Below are positions 37,768 to 45,439 of a stretch of 64,000 bases of DNA, in pieces. Below the pieces are notes generated by a model. The model made no database searches. It saw only the letters and a list, made by a program, of their open reading frames with translations, and was not told where the DNA came from. The stretch lies in NCBI GenBank assembly GCA_016721465.1, contig JADKIA010000008.1, forward strand, positions 1 to 64,000. Reading direction: 5' to 3'. How positions within the stretch are numbered: position 1 is the first letter of the stretch; every line of letters starts with the position of its first letter. The translations under genes and the position numbers were made by a program. Source of the DNA: Ideonella sp. GTDB lineage: Bacteria > Pseudomonadota > Gammaproteobacteria > Burkholderiales > Burkholderiaceae_C.

Positions 37768-38273
37768 GGGAGATTCTAGGAAACCCCAGGCGGTGACCCT
37801 TGGCTGCTGGGGGCCATGAGCCGACCGGTGCCGGCGCTGCGCGAGCACGCGCTTGAGACGGGGTGCAGCTGTTGGGAATTCGCTGACCAATGTCGGCGGG
37901 CGCCGTTACCTGGCGCTCAGGCATCGAAGGTGTGGCAGGCCGGTTGTCACAGAAACCGGCCCTTCGTCCACAGTTCTGTGGACGAGTGACCGTGCGGCCA
38001 AGACTTGTGGCGACCAATGACAGTTCCCTTGACCCGCGACCTGGCGCTACCGGCCACTGTGTGGGGCTCTCGATATTGGCCGGCACTGTCGGTACAGGCC
38101 CTGCCAGGAAGCAGCCGCTCGTCTCCCGGCCATTCATTTTGCCGAGCGACTTTGCCCGTGGTGCACGGCTCGCTGTGATCAGCGCTGGCATTGGATTCCA
38201 TGGCGGTCTCCTGCCGGGTTGAGGGGGCCAACTCCATCGAACCCTGTCGCACAGAACGGCGCGAGCCGCAGCG
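37768..38273. other. Gene-poor spacer with dispersed repeats and hairpins
   Basis: About 506 bp between ampG and the TPR histidine kinase gene with no supportable gene. It holds copy 2 of repeat family 2 (37886-37985), a 10-bp-arm hairpin TCGTCCACAG TT CTGTGGACGA (37964-37985), and a degenerate 34-bp relative (38050-38083) of the 14530-14565 palindrome. Confidence 0.5.
37886..38083 (+). repeat. Dispersed intergenic repeat, family 2, copy 2, with hairpins
   Basis: AATGTCGGCGGGCGCCG.TACCTG.CGCTCA and CCGGCCCTTCGTCC match 16798-16900 in order and spacing. The segment extends further here and includes a near-perfect stem at 37964-37985 and the CCGGCCACTGTG...ATTGGCCGG element at 38050-38083, similar to the perfect palindrome upstream. 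This suggests that palindrome belongs to the same repeat family. Confidence 0.55.
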
Positions 38274-40199
38274 CTAGCCGTTCGGTCCGGCCTCCAGCCA
38301 CGCACGCAGTGGAATATCGAACCAGAACGTCGAGCCCTTGCCGGGTTCGCTCTGGACATCGATCGTGCCGCCCATGAGCTCGACCAGTTGCTTGCTGATC
38401 GCCAGGCCCAGCCCGCTTCCACCATAGGGCCTCGTAGACGAGTCGTCCGCCTGGACGAAAGGCCGGAACAGAGTGGCAGCGACATCGGGGCCGACACCGA
38501 TTCCCGTGTCGTGCACGGCCATTCGGACCCATGTGCGCGGGTCGCCGTCACGCGGCGGGAGGTGGCTGACGTCAATCTCGACGGCACCCTCATTCGTGAA
38601 CTTCACGGCATTGCTCACGAGGTGCTGCAGGCTCTGCCGAACCCGCTTGCGGTCCCCGAACAGCGTGCGTGGCACGCCACCGTCGATGTGGCATCCGATG
38701 CGCAGGCCGCGGGCCGTGGCCGCCGGGCGCACGGAGTCGAGCACCTCCTCGATCACACGCGCCGGTTCGAATTCGACTGTCTCGATGAGCAGACGGGCTG
38801 CCTCGATTCTCGTGTAGTCCAGGATGTCGGTGACGAGGCCGTCCAGAGCCTGCCCAGACTTCACGATCGCGTGGCAGTAGCGCTGCTGGGCATCGTTGAG
38901 CGGCGTGCGCAACAGCACGCCCGCCATGCCCAGCACGCCGTTGAGCGGCGTCCTGAGCTCGTGACTCATGTTGGCCAGGAACCGCGACTTGGTCCTGCTG
39001 GCCGCATCGGCCGCCTGCTTGGCATCGGTCAACTCCCGATTCTGTGCGCGCAGCCGTGCTGTCAGTGCCTCCAGCGCGTCGACGGCAGAAGCTCCTTCTG
39101 CGAGTGTGCCCGTCGGCTCGATGACGCCGTACAGTGCATCCACCTCGCCGGCAATGCGTACGATCGTGAGCCGCTTGGCGGCCTTGGCGCCGGCAATCGA
39201 TTCGTTGAGCTCGTGGTAAAGGCGGAACTCGTCATAGGCCTCCTGCCAGCGGCCGATGCCCGCATACAGGTCCGCACGTCGCTTGCGGCACTGCGTTGCC
39301 AGTACGGGGTCGCCGATCTGCGTTGCGATGCCCAGCGCTGCCGAGTAAAGCGAATCGGCCTGAACGGAGTCGCCCGAGGCGGCGCGGATCGCTCCGAGGC
39401 TGCCGAGCAGGTTGGCGAGCGCCTTGTTGGGCGGGCGCTTGCGGCCTTCGGACACCGCGGGAACGAGGTAGCTCTCTGCCTCCGACAGCTCGCCCATCGC
39501 GGTCAGGATGCTCGCGACCGTGTCGACAACGTTGAGCCAAGCCACCGAAAGCGAGTCCTCCTGTGCGATTCGCTGACTTTCCCGCCCTGCTGCAAGGGCC
39601 GGTGCGAGATCGCCCTTGCCAAGCAGGGTCATCGCGAGGTTGTTGAGGACCGAGCACAGCCGCCTGCGGTCGCTGGTGTCTCGGGCAATGCGCGCGGCTT
39701 CCTCGAGGTGCCGCAGCCCCTCCACGGAATCTCCGGATATCACGTAGACGCAACCAAGGACATCGAGTGCATGCGCTTCGCCGTCGTGCGCGCCCAGCGT
39801 GCGCGCCGTCTTCAGGCCCCGCAGCGAATAGCGCAGCGCGCGGCTGAACTCGCCGATCTGCGCATACGCCCAGCCCAGGCCGATCCACGCGTCGCAGGCG
39901 ACCCGCGATGGCGACCCGTTCCCGATCAGCTTCAGTGCCTCGTGGTACTGAACAACCGCTGACTCGATTTGTCCGTCCTGCCGATCGAAGCTGGCGAGAA
40001 GCGCCAGCAACTCGGCCTCTTCGGCGTCGTGACGGCCCTTTGGCGGTGGCAGCTGGCGCAGCAACTCGAGCCCGAGCTGCGCGTCGCGTCGTGCTCGGTC
40101 GAGGTCGAAGTAGCGGCACGATCGCGCCGCCTCGATGCATGCGACGACCTGGCGCAGAACCTCGCGCGGAACCACTTCATTCTGTGTGGTGGGTTCCAT
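38274..40199 (-). CDS. TPR-domain sensor histidine kinase, cytoplasmic
   Basis: A 641-residue kinase with no transmembrane segment. Residues about 60-330 are tetratricopeptide repeats (for example CDAWIGLGWAYAQIGEFSRA and NNLAMTLLGKGDLAPALAAG). A coiled-coil linker (AQNRELTDAKQAADAASRTK) leads to the HisKA phospho-acceptor helix FLANMSHELRTPLNGVLG, then the HATPase with VSNAVKFTNEG, DTGIGVG and YGGSGLGLAISKQLVELMGG. It ends right after the ATPase domain, with no receiver or Hpt domain, so the partner response regulator lies elsewhere. The TPR part probably senses protein partners. ATG at 40199. Confidence 0.88.
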   Translation of the reverse strand: MEPTTQNEVVPREVLRQVVACIEAARSCRYFDLDRARRDAQLGLELLRQLPPPKGRHDAEEAELLALLASFDRQDGQIESAVVQYHEALKLIGNGSPSRVACDAWIGLGWAYAQIGEFSRALRYSLRGLKTARTLGAHDGEAHALDVLGCVYVISGDSVEGLRHLEEAARIARDTSDRRRLCSVLNNLAMTLLGKGDLAPALAAGRESQRIAQEDSLSVAWLNVVDTVASILTAMGELSEAESYLVPAVSEGRKRPPNKALANLLGSLGAIRAASGDSVQADSLYSAALGIATQIGDPVLATQCRKRRADLYAGIGRWQEAYDEFRLYHELNESIAGAKAAKRLTIVRIAGEVDALYGVIEPTGTLAEGASAVDALEALTARLRAQNRELTDAKQAADAASRTKSRFLANMSHELRTPLNGVLGMAGVLLRTPLNDAQQRYCHAIVKSGQALDGLVTDILDYTRIEAARLLIETVEFEPARVIEEVLDSVRPAATARGLRIGCHIDGGVPRTLFGDRKRVRQSLQHLVSNAVKFTNEGAVEIDVSHLPPRDGDPRTWVRMAVHDTGIGVGPDVAATLFRPFVQADDSSTRPYGGSGLGLAISKQLVELMGGTIDVQSEPGKGSTFWFDIPLRAWLEAGPNG

Positions 40200-40427
40200 G
40201 GCACGATGGTACTGCGTGCCATCGAATGCGAGGCAGCATGAACGCCTTGCCGACAGCAATGGGTCACAGAGCGAGGGTTCGACGTCCGGCGTCCACCGAC
40301 CGCAACCGCTGCACTGTCGCCGACGGCGGCGCGGCGCCGAATGGCACCTGGGGGTCGCTGCCGGCCATTCGCGCGTGGCGCGCCCAGCCAGCATCCGCGC
40401 CGGTGACCCGCGTCGAGGCCAGCGGCC

Positions 40428-41309
40428 TCAGGACATCGGCTTGATTGGCGCGGGCGGCGCGCCGGCCGGTGGCGCCGAGCCGGCGGGCGCGCTCGGCTGG
40501 ATCGACGCCTCCACCTGCCGATACACCGCCTCGGCCAGCGCCAGCAGGCGCTCGCGCGGCAGCGTGCCCACCAGGGCGCAGCCGTAGCCGTCCTCGGCCC
40601 AATAGAACATGCCGACCTCGCCATCGCGCTGGTAGCGGAAGGCCGTGCTGGCGCCAGCCTCGGGCTTGCGCAGGTAGACGGTGACGCGCTGGCCACCGCC
40701 GTTCTGGTACATCAGCTGGGCGCTGGGGCCGGCCACGTCGGGCAGCAGGCGGCCGCCCACCAGCTCGAAGCCTTGCGTGCGCAGGTCGAACAGGCGCACG
40801 GGCATGTCCAGTCGCTTGGTCAGCCAGCGGGCCAGGTGCTGTTCTTGCGCGCGCTGCTCGGCGGCGGTGCCCTCGACCACGCTCACCTCCACCGGGTGCT
40901 TCACTTCGGGCGAGTAGACGGCGTGGGCCACGGCGGCGCGGTGGGTCCAGGTGCCGGGGACACTGGCCTGCTGGCCCTCGGCCTGCGCCTGCCATTGCCA
41001 CATCACGCCAGCGCCGAGCAGGCCACCGGCCACCAGCAGCCCCGCCGCCATGGCTGCCTGTGCCCAGGGCCAGGCCGACCGGCGCCCGCCGTCGCGCACG
41101 GTGGCCAGCAGGGCCTCGGGCAGGGGCTCGTCGAGCACGGGGTCGAAGCGGGCGCGCAAGGCGTCGCGGTCGGCGGCCCACAGGCGCACGGTGGCGGCCT
41201 GTTCCGGGTGATCGCACAGCCAGGCGTCGATCTCGGCGCGCTGGGCGGCCGAGCCTTCGCCATCCAGCCAGGCGCTGCGTTGATCGTCTTGGGGCAGGGT
41301 CGAGTTCAT
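40428..41309 (-). CDS. Transmembrane anti-sigma factor (RseA/ChrR-like, zinc-free)
   Basis: A 293-residue membrane protein. Residues 1-75 hold a zinc-free anti-sigma-type domain (AAQRAEIDAWLCDHPEQAAT) with a single cysteine. A transmembrane helix (QAAMAAGLLVAGGLLGAGVM) and a periplasmic domain ending in PAGAPPAPIKPMS follow. It starts 2 bp after the ECF sigma gene's stop, the classic sigma/anti-sigma arrangement, so it would sequester that sigma factor at the membrane until a stress signal arrives. The periplasmic part matches the DUF-type anti-sigma C-terminal domain only loosely. Confidence 0.83.
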   Translation of the reverse strand: MNSTLPQDDQRSAWLDGEGSAAQRAEIDAWLCDHPEQAATVRLWAADRDALRARFDPVLDEPLPEALLATVRDGGRRSAWPWAQAAMAAGLLVAGGLLGAGVMWQWQAQAEGQQASVPGTWTHRAAVAHAVYSPEVKHPVEVSVVEGTAAEQRAQEQHLARWLTKRLDMPVRLFDLRTQGFELVGGRLLPDVAGPSAQLMYQNGGGQRVTVYLRKPEAGASTAFRYQRDGEVGMFYWAEDGYGCALVGTLPRERLLALAEAVYRQVEASIQPSAPAGSAPPAGAPPAPIKPMS

Positions 41310-41311
41310 GC

Positions 41312-41854
41312 TCACACCACCCGTCGCAGGACGGCGGCTTGGGGGCTGCGGGCACGGCCATCGAGCGCGGCGCGCAGCGCCACCCGGGCACGCGAGATGC
41401 GCGACATCACCGTGCCGATGGGGATGCCCAGCACCTCGGCGCATTCGGCGTAGCTGAGCTGCTCCAGCGTCACCAGCAGCAGCGGCTCGCGCTGCTCGGG
41501 CGAGAGCCGGCCCAGTGCGGCCACCAGGTCCAGGCGCAGCCCGATGTCCACGCCCGCGTCGGCCTGCAGCACATCCTGCCGGTCGCTGGCGTCCTGCGGA
41601 TCCACCACCGTGAAGCGCGCATCGCGGCGCAACCCGTCGAGAAAGGCGTTGTGGGCGATGGACAGCAGCCACACCAGCAATTCGCGCTGCGGGTCGAACT
41701 GCCGCCAGCGCTGCAGGGCGCGCTCCAACGCGGTTTGCACCAGATCGTCCGCCACGCCGGTGTCGAACACCAGCGAACGCGCATAGCGGCGCAGGCGCGG
41801 CATGGCGCTGATCAGCTGCTGGCGGAAGTGTTCGGGGGCGGGCACAAGGGGCAT
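41312..41854 (-). CDS. ECF-family RNA polymerase sigma factor
   Basis: A 180-residue group 4 sigma factor. Region 2 (ARSLVFDTGVADDLVQTALE, then ALQRWRQFDPQRELLVWLLS IAHNAFLD across the -10 recognition helix) and region 4 (LSPEQREPLLLVTLEQLSYA ECAEVLGIPIGTVMSRISRA, -35 recognition) are complete, without region 3. Co-encoded with its anti-sigma factor 2 bp downstream. Its regulon is unknown; the promoter it recognises is probably its own, upstream of 41854. Confidence 0.88.
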   Translation of the reverse strand: MPLVPAPEHFRQQLISAMPRLRRYARSLVFDTGVADDLVQTALERALQRWRQFDPQRELLVWLLSIAHNAFLDGLRRDARFTVVDPQDASDRQDVLQADAGVDIGLRLDLVAALGRLSPEQREPLLLVTLEQLSYAECAEVLGIPIGTVMSRISRARVALRAALDGRARSPQAAVLRRVV

Positions 41855-41975
41855 ACGCGGGCGTGGGGCCGATTATTCCGCTGCCACGATCAATGCTGCA
41901 GCAACCCTGCACACCACGCCGTGCATTGCGCGCCTGGAATGCAGCAACGCAAGCCGGGCCGGCATACTGGCGCCC

Positions 41976-42899
41976 ATGGCGGAACTGGACTGGAGTGATC
42001 TGCGCTACGCGCTGGCGGTCGGCGCCACGGGCAGCCTGGCGGGTGCGGCGCGGCAACTGGGCGTGAACCACACCACCGTGTTGCGGCGGCTGGACGCGCT
42101 GGAGACACGCCTGGGCGCGCGGCTGTTCGAGCGCACCCGCCACGGTTACCACCCCACCGATGCCGGCGCGCTGCTGCTGGAGCAGGCCCGGCGCATGGCC
42201 GACCAGGCCGACGAGATCGAGCGCCGCGTGATGGGCCGCGACCGCGAGCTCACCGGCCTGCTGCGCGTGACCACCGCCTTCGTGGTGATGGAGCACCTGC
42301 TGCCGCAGCCGCTGGCCGCTTTTGCACGGGCCTACCCGGGCATCGAGGTGGAGGTGGTGGAGAACGCCAACCTGCTCGATCTGTCGCGCCGGCACGCCGA
42401 CGACTCGTCCAACTGGACCCGGCGCGAGGCCGACGTGGCGCTGCGCCTGTCGGCCCAGGTGGCCGAGCACCTGGTGGGCCGGCCGCTGGGCATGACGCAC
42501 TGCCGCGTCTATGCGCTGCGCGGCGCAGCGGGCCTGCCGCAGACCGTGCAGCCGATGGCTGCGCTGCTGCGCGACGCGCCCTGGGTGGCCTTCGAACGCG
42601 ATGCGCAATCACGGGTCTACGACCAGTGGATGCGCCAGCACCTGGTGCCCGCCCAAGTGCGGCTGCGCGTGGACATCTTCAATGCGCTGGCCGCCGTGCT
42701 GCGCACGGGCATCGGTGTGGGGCTGCTGCCCAGCTTCATGGAGCCGCGCCACCCGGAGCTGGTGGCGGTGTCGGATCCGATCCCCGAGTTGTCGGTGCCG
42801 GTGTGGATGCTGACCCACCCCGACCTGCGCCAAACGGCCCGCGTGCGCGCCTTCATGCAGCACGTGGGCGACGGGATCGCGGCCCAGATCAAGGCGTGA
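41976..42899 (+). CDS. LysR-family transcriptional regulator
   Basis: A 307-residue regulator. The HTH is within residues 4-65 (DLRYALAVGATGSLAGAARQ, then LGVNHTTVLRRLDALETRLG). The effector domain has PLAAFARAYPGIEVEVVENA. Its first helix (WSDLRYALAVG rather than L..F..V) marks the branch of LysR proteins with HTTV recognition residues. It is divergent from the ECF sigma gene; the 121-bp gap could hold a shared promoter. Targets unknown. Confidence 0.85.
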   Translation: MAELDWSDLRYALAVGATGSLAGAARQLGVNHTTVLRRLDALETRLGARLFERTRHGYHPTDAGALLLEQARRMADQADEIERRVMGRDRELTGLLRVTTAFVVMEHLLPQPLAAFARAYPGIEVEVVENANLLDLSRRHADDSSNWTRREADVALRLSAQVAEHLVGRPLGMTHCRVYALRGAAGLPQTVQPMAALLRDAPWVAFERDAQSRVYDQWMRQHLVPAQVRLRVDIFNALAAVLRTGIGVGLLPSFMEPRHPELVAVSDPIPELSVPVWMLTHPDLRQTARVRAFMQHVGDGIAAQIKA

Positions 42900-42920
42900 G
42901 CGCGGCCCGATGCGCCACCG

Positions 42921-44855
42921 TCACTGGTTGGTGGCCGCGATCACCTCGGGCAGGTCGGTCAGCCCGGCCAGCACCTTGTCGATGCCGTCCTGCCGCAGCG
43001 TGACCATGCCGGCCGACAGGGCCGCGGCCTGCATCTCACCCGCACTGGCGCGGTGGCGGATCAGCTCGCGCCCCGCCTCGCTGGCGAGCATCAGCTCGTG
43101 CAGGCCCAAGCGGCCCAGGTAGCCGGTGCCATCGCACTTCGGGCAACCCTGCTTGCGATGAATGCGCACGCGGCCCTGCGGGTCGGCATGGCGCTGGCGC
43201 CAGTGCGCCAACAGCGCCTCGGCCGTGTCGCCGCGGCCACCGCTGCTTTCCACCCACAGGTGGGCCAGGCCCACCAGGCCGGCCTGGTCCAGCTCGTGCG
43301 GCTGACGGCAATGGCTGCACAGGCGTCGCACCAAACGTTGGGCCAGGATGGCCAGCAGCGAATCGGAGAACATGAACGGGTCCAGGCCGATCTCGAGCAG
43401 CCGCGTGATGCTCTCGGGGGCCGAATTGGTGTGCAGCGTGGACAGCACCAAGTGCCCGGTGAGCGAGGCCTCCACCGCGATGCGGGCGGTCTCGGCGTCG
43501 CGCATCTCGCCGATCATGATGACGTCGGGGTCGGCGCGCAGGAAGGTGCGCATGGCCTGCGCAAAGGTCCAGCCGATGCGCGCATTGACCTGCACCTGGC
43601 GCAGGCCCTCCTGGGTGATCTCCACCGGATCCTCCGCCGTCCATATCTTGCGCTGGTCGGTGTTGAGCTCGCGCAGCACCGAGTGCAGCGTGGTGGTCTT
43701 GCCGCAACCGGTGGGGCCGCAGATCAGCACCAGGCCGTAGGGCTTGTTCATCACCGAGCGCAGGCCGGCCAGGTTGGCGGCGGACAGGCCGATGGTCTCG
43801 ATGGGCATGGGCTTCAGGCCCGAGAGCAGGCGCAGCACCACGTCCTCCAGTCCCTGCTGGGTGGGCACGGTGACCATGCGCAACTCGACCTTGGCGCCGC
43901 CGAAGCGCGCGAAGGCGATCTTGCCGTCCTGCGGCTTGCGGTGCTCGCTGATGTCGAGCTCGGCCATGATCTTCAGCCGCGCCACCAGGGCAAAGCGCAG
44001 GCGCATGGGCAGCTCGAGGTAGGGCTGCAACTCGCCGTCGATGCGCATGCGCACACGCACCGGGCGCGCTGCGCTGGTCTCGATGTGGATGTCGCTGGCG
44101 CGCAGGCGCACGGCATCGGCGATGAGGGCATTGACCAGGCGCACCAGCTTGTTGTCGGACTCGTTGATGGCCACGCCATCGACGGGCTCGGCCGAGTCGG
44201 CATCGTTGCCCAGCGCGTGCGCCAGCGCGTTCACGTCCTGCGTGTCGGCGTGGGCCGCATCGGCCCCGGCCGTGCCGGGCGTGCTGGCCATGCCCATGGG
44301 TCGGTTCTGGCCGGCGTAAGCGCGGGCCACGGCGGGCGCCAGGGTTCCGGGCAGGGCCATCACCGGGCGCACGCGTTGCTCGCAGGCAAAGCGCAGCTGC
44401 TCCAGCAGGGGCTGGTCCCAGGGGTCGGGCAAGGCCACCACCAGCGCGTCGCCATGCTGCATCAGCGGCAGCAGGCCCTCGCGTTCGGCCAGGGCGCGCG
44501 GCACGCGGCGCAGCGCCTCGGCCTCGGGCTGCATGCGACGCGGATCAATCAGCGGCACGCCCATCCAGGCGGCCAGCGCGGCCTGCAGTTGCAGCGGGTT
44601 GAGCACGCCCGCGTCCAGCAGCAACTGGCCCAGCAGACGGTGCGGCTGCACGTGGGTTTGCGCCTGCAGCATGCGCGCCAGGGTGTCGGCGTCGATCAGG
44701 CCGCACTCGATCAGCGCCTCGCCCAGGTGGCGGGCGCGGCGGTGCGGTGGCTGGTCCAGTGTCCGGCGCAGCGCATCGAGCGTGTCCGGCAGGGCCGCCG
44801 CGTCGCTGTGCAACGGGGCGCCCAGGGGATCGAGTGCGAGGGGGATGGTGTCCAT
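42921..44855 (-). CDS. GspE/PilB-family secretion or pilus assembly ATPase
   Basis: A 644-residue ATPase of the type II secretion/type IV pilus class. Residues about 35-170 are an MshEN (N1) domain with RHLGEALIECGLIDADTLAR. The core has Walker A GPTGCGKTTT, the Asp box, Walker B LRADPDVIMIGEMRDAET and the His box GHLVLSTLHTNSAPES. The C-terminal zinc-binding cysteines are CSHCRQ and CPKCDG. It powers assembly of a pilus or pseudopilus. No gspC-N or pil genes are adjacent, so it is an isolated copy; which system it serves is unclear. Confidence 0.88.
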   Translation of the reverse strand: MDTIPLALDPLGAPLHSDAAALPDTLDALRRTLDQPPHRRARHLGEALIECGLIDADTLARMLQAQTHVQPHRLLGQLLLDAGVLNPLQLQAALAAWMGVPLIDPRRMQPEAEALRRVPRALAEREGLLPLMQHGDALVVALPDPWDQPLLEQLRFACEQRVRPVMALPGTLAPAVARAYAGQNRPMGMASTPGTAGADAAHADTQDVNALAHALGNDADSAEPVDGVAINESDNKLVRLVNALIADAVRLRASDIHIETSAARPVRVRMRIDGELQPYLELPMRLRFALVARLKIMAELDISEHRKPQDGKIAFARFGGAKVELRMVTVPTQQGLEDVVLRLLSGLKPMPIETIGLSAANLAGLRSVMNKPYGLVLICGPTGCGKTTTLHSVLRELNTDQRKIWTAEDPVEITQEGLRQVQVNARIGWTFAQAMRTFLRADPDVIMIGEMRDAETARIAVEASLTGHLVLSTLHTNSAPESITRLLEIGLDPFMFSDSLLAILAQRLVRRLCSHCRQPHELDQAGLVGLAHLWVESSGGRGDTAEALLAHWRQRHADPQGRVRIHRKQGCPKCDGTGYLGRLGLHELMLASEAGRELIRHRASAGEMQAAALSAGMVTLRQDGIDKVLAGLTDLPEVIAATNQ

Positions 44856-44939
44856 GTCGACGATGCAACAAGATGTATGTTCAGTCTGACAGAACGGGCC
44901 GCACGCCGAGCTTGCTTCATGGAAGGCCTCTGACCCGCA

Positions 44940-44965
44940 TCAAGGCCCGCAACGTCGGGCCTTGA
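44940..44965. promoter_or_regulatory. Perfect hairpin between gspE-like and trxC
   Basis: TCAAGGCCCG (44940-44949), a 6-base loop CAACGT, then the exact complement CGGGCCTTGA (44956-44965). It sits in the 140-bp space between the divergent genes, in the trxC leader 30 bp before its start. There is no T-run on either strand. It may be a regulatory or transcript-stabilising stem; role unproven. Confidence 0.4.
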
Positions 44966-44995
44966 AATACCGGCACAAGGTCTCAATTGGATGCG

Positions 44996-45427
44996 ATGAA
45001 CACTCCCACACAGCAGGTGGCCTGTGCCCATTGCGGTGCCGCCAACCGCATCCCCACCGCCCGGCTGGGCGACGATCCGAACTGTGGCCGTTGTCACCAG
45101 CCGCTGCTCACCGGCGAGCCGGTGGCGCTGGGCGACGCCGACTTCGATCGCGTGGTCAGCGCCACCACGCTGCCGGTGGTGGTTGACTTCTGGGCCGCGT
45201 GGTGCGGGCCCTGCCGTCAGATGGCGCCGCAGTTCGACGCGGCGGCGCGGCAGCTGAAGGGCCGGGCGCTGTTCGTCAAGGTGGATTCGGATGCCAGCCC
45301 GCAGCTGTCGCAGCGCTTCGGCATCCGCAGCATCCCCACCCTGCTGCGCCTGGATGGCGGCCGCGAGGTGGGGCGCCAATCGGGCGCGTTGCCGGCGGCG
45401 CAGATCGTGGCGTTCGCGGGTCGCTGA
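44996..45427 (+). CDS. trxC: Thioredoxin 2 (TrxC), zinc-containing
   Basis: A 143-residue cytoplasmic disulfide reductase. The N-terminal zinc-ribbon has CAHC (Cys10, Cys13) and CGRC (Cys30, Cys33), which distinguishes TrxC from TrxA. The thioredoxin fold follows, with active site WAAWCGPCRQ (Cys70, Cys73) and the cis-Pro loop RSIPTLL. In other bacteria TrxC is induced by peroxide stress. The ATG at 44996 is chosen over an overlapping out-of-frame ATG at 44991 and a TTG at 44987. Tail-to-tail with the acetoacetyl-CoA synthetase gene 12 bp away. Confidence 0.92.
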   Translation: MNTPTQQVACAHCGAANRIPTARLGDDPNCGRCHQPLLTGEPVALGDADFDRVVSATTLPVVVDFWAAWCGPCRQMAPQFDAAARQLKGRALFVKVDSDASPQLSQRFGIRSIPTLLRLDGGREVGRQSGALPAAQIVAFAGR

Positions 45428-45439
45428 GAAGGCGCGCGG

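Noticed and set aside
37964..37985. Strong hairpin downstream of the TPR kinase and upstream of ampG
   Set aside because: Considered as an intrinsic terminator, but no T-run follows on either strand; kept only as part of a repeat.
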